DNA of 64,000 nt, from NCBI GenBank assembly GCA_033439295.1, contig JAVTLE010000001.1, forward strand, positions 1,860,001 to 1,924,000, written 5' to 3'. Both the position numbers and the translations under genes were made by a program. Positions 54,501 through 64,000 of the stretch are shown piece after piece; position 1 is the stretch's first letter, and each line of letters opens with the position of its first letter. The notes below the pieces were generated by a model that was not told the origin of the DNA, searched no databases, and was given only the letters and a program-made list of their open reading frames with translations. Source of the DNA: Deuterostichococcus epilithicus. Lineage: Eukaryota; Chlorophyta; Trebouxiophyceae; Prasiolales; Stichococcaceae.

Positions 54501-55951
54501 CTGGCACAGGTACGCACGCAGAAACAGACCCCGCACCGGATGCTGCACCTGTTGGGGGGCAAGGCGCAGGGGATTCTCTGCTCAGGGCCGCACTCCAGGA
54601 TTGCCGGTGCGCCCTGCTCCAGTCCAGTTGGGCACTGAGTCGAATTTTGAAAGTCCAAGTATCAAGGGCAAGCAAACCGGTAAGTGACTGGTCAGGCTGC
54701 AAAGCTGCACTAATGGTCGGGCAATGGGCGGGAAACCCTAGAGCAACTCACCCCCTTGCACATCTCCACAAGGTCGCGCAGAATATCGCGGGCGGGCGCC
54801 TCCTTGCTGCGGATGTACACAGCGCCCACCGCGCACAGCAGATACCTGTGTGAGGTCACCAGGTCCGCATGCCATCAGCCGCAGCCACGGCGCAGAGGCA
54901 AGACATCTGCAGAGCGGTGTATGCATGCGATGTAGACGGCTCCGGCTCAAACAGTCATCAGTCGGCGGCATGCAAAGACATGCTCAGTCTGCAGACATGT
55001 GTTGAGAACGTTAGCGTGCGAGATGCGCATGCGCATGCGAGTGCCGCATGCGTCGGGACTCACAGGCGCGGCAACACATTGCCCGCCCACTGCACGCGTT
55101 CGTAGAGCTCTGAGAGGGAACGCCCCTTGCCGGACTGCTCCCCAAACCACGATTGCAGCAGCGCCATGTGGTCGAACACCTGCCGGGAACACAGAAATGT
55201 CTGGAGACGCCCTTCTTGGAGGTGCTCATCTCACGGAATGCGATTCAACATAGCTGTAGGGTGCCAGCCGCACGCTGCAGGCAGCACTTTTACAGGCACG
55301 CGCCGTGTCCCCCTCCCAGTCGGTTGCCGCAAGCAATCGTCTTGCAGGGACACTGGACAAGCCATCTCGAGACCGTCCACAGAGGGCGGAGAGGGAGCTT
55401 CAGGAAGCCGGGCTTCGTCTGAAATGCGCCACCTGCATGTAGAGCTCGAAGTAGCGGTGCGGTTGGAGGTCCCCTGTCCGCAACTCCCCAAGCAGTGCCG
55501 CAGCGTAGCGCAGCGCATCCTTCAGGTTTTCGGCTTCCTGCACGGCAAACAGAGCGTGCGACTGGCTCTGGACGTGCTCCTGCGAGAAGCTGTGAGCCTG
55601 GCAGTCAGGGAGGCGAAGTGTGGCACGGTGGCAGGGGCTCAAAAGCCAGGGCGCTGAGAACGTGGATCGCGGCACACTGGAGCACACCACTCTCAGGAGC
55701 TCCAGCTTTGATGACCGTGCCATGGTCTGACAGTACACTCCGCTTACAGAGCCTGCCCACATGCTGATATCACAACTCGCACTCAAGCACCAGGATCATA
55801 AGGTGCGCACCGTAGCTTTGCGCAGGAAATAAGCGTTCCTTTTCACGGCTGCCACCGCATCCGCCAGGCAGCGGGCTTGCTCGTCCTGGCTCGATGTGCC
55901 GGTCAGCGCAGAAGCCTGCTGCAGATGCAAGAAGACTTGGCGATCGCTCAT
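48573..55951 (-). CDS. VPS35: VPS35, retromer cargo-recognition subunit
   Basis: Retromer sorts receptors from endosomes to the Golgi, and VPS35 is the alpha-solenoid scaffold. The start ATG is at 55949-55951. Exons follow the whole family: [60 protein letters not shown] and GNVLPRL joined to [20 protein letters not shown] (the invariant PRLYLL motif that binds VPS26). These are followed by [18 protein letters not shown] and [20 protein letters not shown] (54550-54350), [20 protein letters not shown] and [20 protein letters not shown] (about 53990-53850), and [20 protein letters not shown]. Later exons are [100 protein letters not shown] with [20 protein letters not shown] (50105-49920), [20 protein letters not shown], and the last exon [20 protein letters not shown] with a stop at 48573-48575. 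Odd points are an acidic Ala/Asp/Glu-rich insert at about 49700-49475 and three exon-edge duplications, listed separately. Confidence 0.92.
50060..50205 (-). repeat. Duplicated exon start in VPS35 (AFLLYEEAV / AFMLYVEAV)
   Basis: The acceptor plus exon start GCAG|GCGTTCCTGCTGTATGAG (exon starting at about 50105, [13 protein letters not shown]) has a second copy about 97 bp upstream in the gene (about 50201, [36 protein letters not shown] then a GTGAG donor). The inner copy matches the VPS35 family. The outer copy would be a decoy acceptor or a cassette micro-exon. Confidence 0.75.
50376..50478 (-). repeat. Duplicated exon end in VPS35 (LIAYEFFEQ / LIGYEVFEQ)
   Basis: The exon end encoding [10 protein letters not shown] followed by a GTGTTTCC donor (about 50478-50446) is repeated 74 bp downstream in the gene as [10 protein letters not shown] followed by GTGGGTGC (about 50404-50376). 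The second copy lies inside the intron and retains a plausible donor. Confidence 0.75.
53125..53310 (-). repeat. Duplicated exon segment in VPS35 ([12 protein letters not shown] / [12 protein letters not shown])
   Basis: Two copies on the minus strand: about 53310-53240 reads [20 protein letters not shown] and about 53197-53125 reads [20 protein letters not shown]. They are 113 bp apart. The first copy is contiguous with the preceding exon sequence ([14 protein letters not shown]). The second follows in-phase stop codons and is probably not used. Confidence 0.75.
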
Positions 55952-56449
55952 TGGTGAGGGATGTGTGCCTTGGCGACGAACTTTCGAAGCTCTTACTGCC
56001 GACGTCGAGGTGCACGCAAGCGCTCGATCTGGCCATCCGCATAACCGCACGCATGCAATGCTGACGGGGTCGTTGAATTTGCGTGCCGAAGACTCACCAT
56101 CCTGCACAGCTCCCGCGCAGGCGTTAATCGGATCACAGGGAGCCGCTTAGATTGACCATCTCGCAGACTGACTCCGAGCCTGGAATCAGCCGTGTCAAGC
56201 CGTGGACTTTGTTTCTGCCAGGTGCCGGGCTGTGCGTTTCGAGCATCCTGCGAAATGGAGTCTCCAGTCGTCTCCACACTGAAGGGAGCGCAAGGGGAAT
56301 GATCTCTCCGGGGAACAGGGTTTTGCCCTGTACGACATCGGAGTAGTGGCGTTCCTGTTGTCATTGTTCCTCTTCTGCTCGGTGCTCGCCTTCGACAGTT
56401 TGCAAGTGTGACCTGGTGGTAACGCTCCTCAGGCTGACCACTTGCAGCA
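55952..56449. other. Divergent promoter region of VPS35 and TylF-family gene
   Basis: About 500 bp between two divergently transcribed genes, so likely a shared bidirectional promoter. No named motif is defensible and no exon is supported. Confidence 0.45.
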
Positions 56450-58190
56450 ATGGCAGCTGTGAGCCAAGCACATGCCATATGGGTATTTGCCACACTTGTC
56501 ATCTTGGTACTGACCATCGCTATACACCACACGAGAACGAACAAGCTCACAGCAACCATCCAGAGCAACATGGCAGCGTTTGTCAACGGCATGCAGCCCG
56601 ATCAGCATTCCCTCGCGGTCAGAGACCTGTATCTGCACACTGTAAAATTGTCGGTTGCAGGGGTCCTGCTGCAGACACCGGGAGTCAAGCCAGCCCAGGG
56701 CGCAGCTGAAGATCTTGCCATTATCCCATACGATGAAGCAAGCCGGGGTGTAGGTGGAGATTGGCCAAGGTTTGGTTTGACGATGGTCGGCACAGCACGG
56801 CTGGATAACATAGAAGCGTTGCTGTTGGATGCCATCAAGAACAACGTGGAGGGGGATTTTGTGGAATGCGGCGTATGGCGCGGAGGTGCAAGTCTGTTCG
56901 CGAAGGCGTTGTTGACAGCACATGGCGCGGCCAACCGTCAAGTGCACCTAGTGGACAGGTGGGTCTTTGCGGTCGTGCACCATTTCTGCTCAGGTACCTG
57001 CTGAAGCACTACTGTGATGTTCTCAAGTGGCTCTGAAGTATCATAGAGCTGCTGAAACTTGCCAAGCTCAGCAGCTGCTCACTCCTTTGCCTGCGGACTT
57101 TTGCATGGCCTGCAACTCTCACCCAAAACTCTCAGGTTTCAGATTTGTATTTTGATATTTAAATGTATCCTATTGCAATGACACAGCTTCCAGGGCCTCC
57201 CTACTCCTACCACCAGAAGCGATGCAGCTTGGTGGAGCAAAATGAAGTTCCTTGAAGTTCCAAAGGAGGAGGTGATTGCTTCCTTCAAGCGCTACAAACT
57301 TCTGGACGACAGCGTGCACTTCTGGAAGGGATATTTCAGGTGGTTGTAGCCGCGACAGACAGGGTATCCTTGGTGTGCGACTCTCAGTCCACGAATGCAA
57401 TGCCGGGCAGATTGTTATATCCTTGCTATTACCGTTCGTGTGAATGCGCGCAGGTACTCTATGCCGCTGCTCCGTGCTGACATATTAGGCAAGCGGAGAA
57501 TTGCTGTCCTCCGAGCTGATGGTAAGTCGTGTGGCTGCTCGTGACGTGCACTCTTGCGCTGCCAACATCAGCCTGGTGGTTGCATGGCATCGCACCGCAG
57601 GAAGGTCGAACAGGATGTGCCACAAGGGAGCATGTGAAGGTCGACTCAGACCTGACAGCTCATGTATATGTTGTCTTGCCAGTCTGCTAGGTAGATGTTC
57701 GATATCCTACTGGCTTAGAGCCTCGGTCACTGCAACAGCTTCCTAAGTGCGCTGCTCGCTCATGGCTTCAAGGCGACATGTTCGAATCCACGATGGACAT
57801 CCTCTTCAACGCCTACGACATGCTCTCAGTTGGGGGCTATCTGATCATCGACGACTGGAGAATTAACGTATTTCGATCATCCTTTCCCCATCTTGATTTA
57901 CGCATGCAGTAGCAAACTTCAATGAGTTGAGGGCACAGGGCTTTAGGGTATGATTCCTTGCTCTCTTGCCCACAACCAGCTTTGATCGCCTCCCACCGTG
58001 GTTGCAGGTTTGCCGCGCTGCAGTGTTGAAGTTTTTTGAACTTCACAATGCCAAGGTGGACATAACTGAGATACCACACCAGAGGGTGGGTAGCTATCTC
58101 CAAAAGAAGGATCATTTCGAGCTGGACATGGAATGGTATATAACTTACAATGCGACACGAAGTGAGGAGTCGAAGAAGGAGATGACATGA
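56450..58190 (+). CDS. Membrane-anchored TylF/MycF-family SAM-dependent O-methyltransferase
   Basis: The start ATG at 56450 gives an N-terminal anchor (IWVFATLVILVLTIAIHH, about residues 8-25). The same exon continues with TMVGTARLDNIEALLLDAIK and EGDFVECGVWRGGASLFAKA. ECGVWRG is the SAM-binding signature of the macrocin-O-methyltransferase family (TylF, PF05711). Exon 2 (about 57190-57340) is FQGLPTPTTRSDAAWW and VPKEEVIASFKRYKLLDDSV. Exon 3 ends RRIAVLRADG. Exon 4 (about 57778-57862) is DMFESTMDILFNAYDMLSVG and GYLIIDDW, whose aspartates bind the metal. The last exon (58009-58190) reads VCRAAVLKFFELHNAKVDIT ... and stops at 58188-58190. TylF-type enzymes methylate sugar hydroxyls on macrolides. 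With a Golgi-type anchor and glycosyltransferase neighbours, a glycan O-methyltransferase is the likely role here (inference). Green algae are known to O-methylate glycan sugars. Confidence 0.82.
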
Positions 58191-59351
58191 GCGAAGTCAT
58201 GACTGCGCAACATAACAGCGGGACGGGCAATCAAGGGGCATCCGAGGGGCAACCTCCAGAGCCCGACTCAGGTTCGGTTCAAATGTTAATGCAGTGGTTT
58301 CTCACATGGCCGGAATAAGCCGCAAGTCAATCTGAGCGAAGTCGAGAAGTTTTTGAGTGCTCTTTACCTCGAGAATTGATATGAGAGTGGCTGAACTCAA
58401 CGTCATGGCGCTATGTCGCTGGCAGAGCGCGTTTTATTTGCTGCTTTGTGCTTTCAGATTGCAGCAAAACTTGCGATGTTCGTTGTAAGCAGATAGAATA
58501 TCCACTGCAAACAGTAGGTCAATCGGAAGCGCGTTTCCAAATGAGAAGGTCGTTTTGAAACACGAGGGACGGCGGACTACGGCTAAAACTAATGACTGCC
58601 TGTAGCGGCCGGCTCCAAGCCTCTCACACAGGGGCTTCGTAGAGCCGACGTCATGTCACAGGACTAAACTAACCACAGTGTGTGCCATGTCTGTCAGATC
58701 ATACCCACCTTGACCTGAGGGAGCACAGGCTGTACCGAAGGCAGATCTCGGACTGAGTCCAATACCCTGAAGGTGCAGACACCCAGCCCGAGTAGACTGG
58801 ACAGAGACGTCCTGTCAGCAATAAGCCTACAGCCTGACCTATATAAGGCCAATTAGTTCAGGGCACAACAACTCCTTCCCGCCCAGAATTTGAGCTTGCA
58901 CGCTCAATCCAGGTGGCAGCAACGGGAATTGTAACTAGCACCTATCAGTTGGCTCGGCGGCGGCCAAAGCGCCGCATAGCGCCATTAGCCTTCTGTTTTG
59001 CAGTAGGCTTGGACACTACATAAGGCCTAGCATCAGAGCGTCGCCCCTTGCTGCGCTGTCCTTGTGTTCTGGCAGCGGCAGGACGTTTTGTCGGTGCGCG
59101 CAGCGGCGCAGCATGGCTGACCGGAGCACCATTTGACGCAGACGGTGCCGGAACGCGTCGGCGGCGGGATATCAGCAGTCGTCACCCGCGGCAGCACACT
59201 CGTCCAAACAGCTCCGCAGAAACTCATCAGAACAGTTCTTCAGATTCGACTTCTTGTTCTCAGGTATTGTACTCATGAGGAGAGTCCTGCCACTTGATCA
59301 GAAACTCACGCAGAGAGCTCAAGATGCAACCAAGAAAGCGCCCCGCAGCAG
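58191..59351. other. Intergenic region without recognisable genes
   Basis: About 1.2 kb from the TylF-family stop to the first retroelement-like sequence. Both strands show only short open frames with no family motif. I see no tRNA, repeat or promoter that I could defend. Confidence 0.5.
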
Positions 59352-59506
59352 TGATCACCTTCGGGTGACACTCCAATCATCTCCAAATTGTGTCTCAAAC
59401 AAATGGAGTTGGTTCCACTACAAATAAGTGGGTTTAATTCCACTTTCACAACCAGACTTCCGGTCAAAGGGGCTGCCACTTCTCACGTTCTACCACCCCC
59501 CCCCCG
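59352..59506 (+). mobile_element. SINE-like fragment (second copy of the 62.5-kb SINE, 3' part)
   Basis: About 155 bp resembles the reverse complement of the 3' half of the element at 62511-62759. Shared blocks in order are TGATCACCTTC(G)GGTGACACTCC, GT(G)GGTTTAATTCCACTTTCAC, AACCA-(G/A)ACTTCCGGTCAAAGG and CACTT(C/T)TCACG(T/C)TC(T/C)ACCACCCCC. The 5' tRNA-like part is absent or too diverged to see. Confidence 0.65.
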
Positions 59507-59569
59507 ATCCAGCAATTGCTCTGGCATGTTCGAGGGCGCCTTCGATTTCGACAGGCACAACCGGCGGCT

Positions 59570-59731
59570 GTTTGTTTGTTTGTTTGTTTGTTTGTTTGTT
59601 TGTTTGTTTGTTTGTTTGTTTGTTTGTTTGTTTGTTTGTTTGTTTGTTTGTTTGTTTGTTTGTTTGTTTGTTTGTTTGTTTGTTTGTTTGTTTGTTTGTT
59701 TGTTTGTTTGTTTGTTTGTTTGTTTGTTTGT
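59570..59731 (-). repeat. (CAAA)n / (TTTG)n tract of ~40 units, LINE tail
   Basis: About 162 bp of uninterrupted TTTG on the plus strand, ending with a single TATG variant unit at 59730-59735. Its position, directly after LINE 3' UTR sequence that also occurs at 63382-63960 next to a five-unit (CAAA) run, shows that it is the LINE's 3' tail rather than an independent microsatellite. It creates repetitive LFVC/TNKQ open frames that are not genes. Confidence 0.85.
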
Positions 59732-62493
59732 ATGTTGAGGCGTCCAGACCAAAGCCAAATCCAAGCACAACGCAATGCGGCACAGTGCGGCATCCCATGT
59801 GTAAACGAGGGTGCGGCAGGGTGAATCACTAATGGACTGTCGAATATTTTTGGTGGAGGTCGCTGAAATCACTGAGGAATGCAATAGTCCCGATGAGGCT
59901 AAATTGCGTAATGGTCCTACAAATGCGGGGTCACAGCGGCAATGGCGGCAACAAAGCCATGGACTTGGACTTGGTTACATACTGTGCAGTCAAGTGGCTG
60001 ACTATAGCACAGGCCCGAAGGCGGTCGGAATGCGCAACAGCAAGCGGCAAGCTGAGGGAACAAACGGAAAGGGCGTCGAGCAGACCAAAACGACATCGGC
60101 AACCATGTCCAGTCATAGAGTCATGTGCCACAGCACCCGCGGGTAAACCCAGTAAACCCCGCGCAGACATACAAGACCAGTTGCGCACAAAGCGCCGAGC
60201 TCTCTGGCTCGCTGGGACCGGAAACGCCGTGAGGCGCCCTGCATGCTGGTGGAAGCAGACCAAACACAAAAGCCAAGGACTGAAAGACACCTGCTAAGCC
60301 TAACCTCCCGCTGCCAAGGCTGCGGGATGTCTGACTGCGCAACATGCCTAAAGTGCCCCCGGCACCTGAGCTAGCCGCTCCCATCGCAGGATTCCGCGAG
60401 CGCTATGGCACACCACTCCGAAACCCAAACACAGAGAATGAAATCGCCATCTACCCCCATGCCGACCCCAAAAGTCCCGACAGCAAGGTGCCCTCTGCCT
60501 CGAAAGCATGATGATGATAGGCCTCATTGAGAGCTCGAGCCCAAGCCCTCTAGCTCCGCGCAGCGATCGGCGCAATGCCGCAGAAACACCCCCAAGCTGG
60601 CAGGGTCCTGCTGCATGAACGCCTCGACTGTGGCGTCGCCCCGGCTGAACAACTCCACGTGCTGGAGGCGCTGGTCTAGCAGAGCAGAACACCCCCAGAG
60701 CATGTGCTCTGCGTCATCAACCTCGCCGCTGTCGCAGCGCTGACAGCTGCGCTGCTCGCGCGGCAGACCGGCCCACCGCCCTGTCTCCACCCACAGCCAA
60801 TGGGACCCGGTGCGAAACTGCGCCAGCCCGACGCGGCCGGTCCTGGAGGCCGGCCACCGCCTGCAGATACATAGCTGGTTCGTAGGCACCAAAAGCCAGA
60901 GGGCCCCGAATCTGCAGCCACTTGCGTACCTTGCGGGCGCCGCTGCCATTCACCGACTCAAAGTGTCGGCGCTGCAGCACCGCCGTGGTTGCGTCAGGGT
61001 CGATGTGCTGCGGCACACCGTCAACAATGGGAGACATGAAGTCCAGGAACGAGGCCACCTGTGCTGCCCAGCAGGCCGAGTGGATGCTGCCGGCGCGGCC
61101 GGCCATGCTGACGTTCTCGAGGAAGGCCTGCTTGGTGAGCCGCGTGTCGGGCATGTCCACCAGTCGGTTCCAGAAGTCGACAGATTAGCGTCACTGATGT
61201 GTGCGCCGCCTCAAAGCGGCCCGCCTCGCCGAGTAGCGCCGCCTTGGACGTGCCTGCACGCGCGCCAAGAAGAGCCCGCAAAAAGCTCCTCTGCACTTTC
61301 TCACAAGCCTCCATGCCGCTGGCCTTGCCACACAGCGCCCCAGGCCCCCAAGTCTCCACACCGTATAGCATCACCGGGCGCACAAGTGCGTCAAAGAGAT
61401 GCATGAGCAGCTTTGCTAACAGAGCCCACCTCGATGCCGCGGTAGTTGCCAGGGTCAGTAACGTCGCCACCCTTGTGGATGGGGTTAATACCGCAAAGCG
61501 CTCAAGCGCGCGGCAGCGCCCCCACCCTCTGGCAAGCATTAAAGACGGCAGCAAGACACGGCGCGAGCTCAGCAGCAGCAACAGAGAGGGCATCAAGCTT
61601 AAGCACACCCACAGTTGACTTGCCACCATGCAGGGACTCAATGCCCTTGGTGACAGAGGCACCTGTGAACTGCACATTCAACTCGGAACCGTCTGCGGCT
61701 GGTGGCGCGGCGCCGGCGTCGGCTGTCGGGTCCTCTTGCACATCGGAAGGGATGACGGGCTGCTGCCCTAGCAGATCACGAAAGTAGTCAGCCATGGCAG
61801 CATCAGGCACAGCGCAGACACGCTTCTTGGCAACTTTGAATTTGCCCCAAAAGCGTGCCGGGTTGGCCTGGGCTAGAGTGAGGAGGGCGATGGCCTAGCT
61901 GCGCGTCCAGCGGCTCAGCTTGCGCCGCAGCGCGCGCTGGTACTCAGCGCGCGCCGCGCGAGCCGCGTGCGAACGCGGATCGCTGCGCATGGCCTGCCGC
62001 GCTGCGCGCCGGCCGTCGGCCAGCTCCTTGTCCCACCAGTCTGGCTGCTCCTTGGCGCCGCACCGCCGCCCCTTGGCGGCCGGCTGCGACGCCAGCACCT
62101 GTGCCTGCGTGCGCTCAACGAAAGAGTCGAACTGTTGTCCTGCCTCATGGATGTCAGCAGGGGTTGCGGCAACACAAGCTGCAACCTCCATCAGGTACAG
62201 ATCCATGACTGAGTCAGGCTGCCGCAGTAGCTCCTGCCATGCGGCCAGCTGCGCGTCCGTCTTAAGGCGCGGCGGCTCGGGAGCCGGCGGCGGCGGCGGC
62301 GGCATTGCTGGCCGGCGGCGCGGGCGCCGCCGTTGCGAGGTCGAGCTAGCTGCGGAGCGACGCTCTATCTGCAAGACCACAGCAAGGTGGTCCGACTCCG
62401 GCGCCGGCAGCACCTGCAAAGACTGAATGAGGGGCATGGCGTCAGGGCTGGCCAGCACGTAGTCGATGAGGCTGGTGCCCTCCTGACTCTGGG

Positions 62494-62776
62494 GGGGTGG
62501 TGGAGCGTGAAAAGTGAAAAAACCTTTGACCGGAAGGTTGGTTGTGAAAGTGGAATTAAATCCACTTATATACACAACCAAGAAATGATGGGGAGTGTCA
62601 CCTGAAGGTGATCGATAGCGATGGGTGATTGCCGAAGCAATGCGAAAGCAGGGCAGTCATATGTATGACTATGACCCAATTCACTCCTTTTTTTGGTCCG
62701 CATGAGTCGTGAAATCGAACTCGCGACCTCAAGGGCATTTTTCCGTTTTCCAACCACTTGGGGGTGGTGGAGCGTG
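62494..62776 (-). mobile_element. tRNA-derived SINE inserted in the LINE, with 17-bp flanking direct repeats
   Basis: The body is 62511-62759 (249 bp, minus orientation). Its 5' part contains GGTCGCGAGTTCGATTTC, a good match to a pol III B box, as in tRNA-derived SINE heads. The flanks carry the same 17 bp (CACGCTCCACCACCCCC read on the minus strand) at 62760-62776 and 62494-62510. Removing the body and one repeat restores continuous LINE coding (GQVTFVHAPPPP then QSQEGTSLIDYVLASPD). This is a clean insertion with target-site duplication. Caution: the copy at 59352-59506 also ends in a similar CACGTTCTACCACCCCC, so part of this motif might belong to the SINE tail. Confidence 0.75.
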
Positions 62777-63359
62777 TACAAAAGTAACCTGTCCCTGCTC
62801 ACCACCCGACACACGACCGTTAGCAATGCGCAAAGCTGGTGGAGATGCACAGATCGAGCAGCTCCGTGCCCCACAGGTTTGGCCGCGCCAGCGGATCGCG
62901 ACTGTGTCGGTGCGACCGCACTGGCTCGGCGCCGGTGGACAGGAAAGGCTCCCGAATTGGGTGAGTGATGGTCCCGGGAAAATCCGGGAATGTGGCTGTG
63001 CGTGCATTCAGGTTCCCAATGACAAAGACATGACCCAAGCGCGAGGTGGCCCCAACCTCCTCACTCAATGCCTCCCAAACCGCAGGTCCCTTCCCAGCTA
63101 GTGCTGAGCTACCCTCTGGTGGGATGTAGCATGCAAACATGTATGCATCCTCCTCCTGCCCGATGCAGCCATCAAGACGCAACAAGGCATAGCAGCCCTG
63201 TGGCCCTGTCGACAGCACCGTGACCTTTAGTGCCAGCGCGTCGGCGACGTAGACGGCGATGCCACCTCGCGTGCCGCCGTGCTGAAGCTTCCGGCTCCGA
63301 CGCAGATTGAGGATGTCGGTGTAGCCTGCCAGCTCCGGCGCGTCAGCGCCCTCCCGCAG

Positions 63360-64000
63360 TTTGTTTGTTTGTTTGTTTGGGTTTTACAGTGAGTGGGCGT
63401 CCAGACCAAAGCCAAGTCCTAGAACAAGGCAATGCGGCACAATGCGGCATCCCACGTGTGAACGAGGGCGCGGCAGGGTGAATCTCCAAAGGAATCGTCG
63501 TTCGAAAAATGTCGGTGGAGGACTCTGAAACCACTGGGGAATGCAGGTCCTATGAGACTAGCGAAAGGCAATAGCCCCGATGAGGCTGAACTATCTGACG
63601 GTCCTGCAGGTGCGGGGTCACGGCGGCGGCGGCAGCAAAGCCATGCACACGCGGCTGGAACGATCCGCTGACAAACTAGCGCGCTAGATAAGACGTGGAG
63701 CCAAAGTCTCTATGTACCACGGCACCCGCGGGTAAACCCAGTCAACCCCGCGGAGACATGCAGGCCGGTAGCGCACAAGGCGCCGAGCTCTATGGCTCGC
63801 TGGTGCCGTTCCGCCGCAAGGCGTCCTGCATGCTGGTGAAAGCAACCGAGCCCAAGGTAACAGAGGGCTGGCGCTCGCAATGGCTGACATCTAGGCGGCT
63901 GATGTCGCCAGCTATCGGCTAACGCGCAACGCCGGGCACCCTGCTCATCTGTGGTCGACGCGTCCATGGCAGCGGGTTCCGCGGGTGCCTGGCTCTAGAC
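63360..64000 (-). mobile_element. 3' end of a second LINE copy (partial, runs off right edge)
   Basis: 63382-63960 matches 59735-60270 over most of its length. Shared blocks are GGCGTCCAGACCAAAGCC, CAATGCGGCAC, CACCCGCGGGTAAACCCAGT and GCGCCGAGCTCT. In minus orientation it ends in five CAAA units (63360-63380) that abut the endonuclease-coding DNA of the first LINE. So it is the 3' UTR and tail of another copy of the same family, either inserted into the first copy or adjacent to its truncated 5' end. Its coding part lies beyond the window. Confidence 0.8.

Larger units (their letters stand above)
59570..63359 (-). mobile_element. Non-LTR retrotransposon (LINE), defective
   Basis: Read on the minus strand. 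The AP-endonuclease part runs from 63359 (APELAGYTDILNLRR, GGIAVYVADALALKVTVLST, HVFVIGNLNARTATFPDFPG, WGTELLDLCIS). After a SINE insertion it continues with TSLIDYVLASPDAMPLIQSL and SDHLAVVLQI (about 62470-62360). A Pro-rich linker precedes WWDKELADGRRAARQAM, MADYFRDLLGQQPVIPSDVQ and SLHGGKSTVGVLKLDALSV (about 61640). Reverse transcriptase starts at PIHKGGDVTDPGNYRGIEVG (about 61485-61420) but jumps straight to MHLFDALVRPVMLYGVETWG (about 61405-61345), so the palm with the YADD box is missing. The C-terminus has a zinc-knuckle CQRCDSGEVDDAEHMLWGC (about 60745-60690). A 3' UTR and a (CAAA)n tail follow. Several frame breaks are present. It cannot move on its own and is probably 5'-truncated or cut by the LINE copy at 63360. 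Confidence 0.85.

Noticed and set aside
59388-59884. Open frames with LFVC or TNKQ repeats
   Set aside because: They are translations of the (TTTG)n tract in different frames.

Overview
The window looks like nuclear DNA of a GC-rich green alga, most likely a trebouxiophyte/Chlorella-like chlorophyte. Genes are split into many short exons by introns of roughly 100-400 bp with GT(GC)-AG borders and strong GCAG acceptors. The gene set is plant/algal (bifunctional F2KP, plant-type nucleotide-sugar transporter, VPS35, DNA ligase IV, TTI2). A short interstitial run of the plant/Chlorella telomere repeat TTTAGGG is present. The species call is an inference. Exon-level gene models were assembled by eye from family motifs and splice phase, so gene ends given here are best estimates.

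Layout. 1-7.2 kb: two head-to-tail erythromycin-esterase-family genes (-), the first cut by the window edge. 7.7-11.2 kb: HEAT-repeat TTI2-like gene (-). 12.1-14.6 kb: a diverged 3' half of a DNA ligase IV paralogue (+) carrying a frame-breaking 8-bp duplication. 15.5-25.2 kb: a complete-looking DNA ligase IV gene (+). 25.9-31.4 kb: a GT34-like glycosyltransferase (+), a GT31 beta-1,3-glycosyltransferase (+) and a nucleotide-sugar transporter (-). 31.9-39.9 kb: 6-phosphofructo-2-kinase/fructose-2,6-bisphosphatase (-) with a long disordered tail. 40.5-42.2 kb: type II membrane glycosyltransferase-like gene (-). 42.7-45.2 kb: a foldback-type element built of nested inverted repeats, next to interstitial telomere repeat. 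45.8-47.9 kb: GT31/Fringe-like protein with a C-terminal PAN/apple domain (-). 48.6-56.0 kb: retromer subunit VPS35 (-). 56.5-58.2 kb: membrane-anchored TylF-family O-methyltransferase (+). 59.4-64 kb: a retroelement nest, with a LINE ending in a (CAAA)n tail of about 40 units, a tRNA-type SINE inserted in it, and the 3' end of a second LINE copy.

Functionally, seven of the genes point to the Golgi/secretory pathway: four glycosyltransferases, one nucleotide-sugar transporter, one sugar-type O-methyltransferase and the endosome-to-Golgi sorting factor VPS35. They may reflect local clustering of glycan or cell-wall genes, though F2KP, LIG4 and TTI2 are interleaved. The most unusual features are the foldback array, the split LIG4 duplication, the internally deleted LINE with its nested SINE, and three exon-edge duplications inside VPS35.
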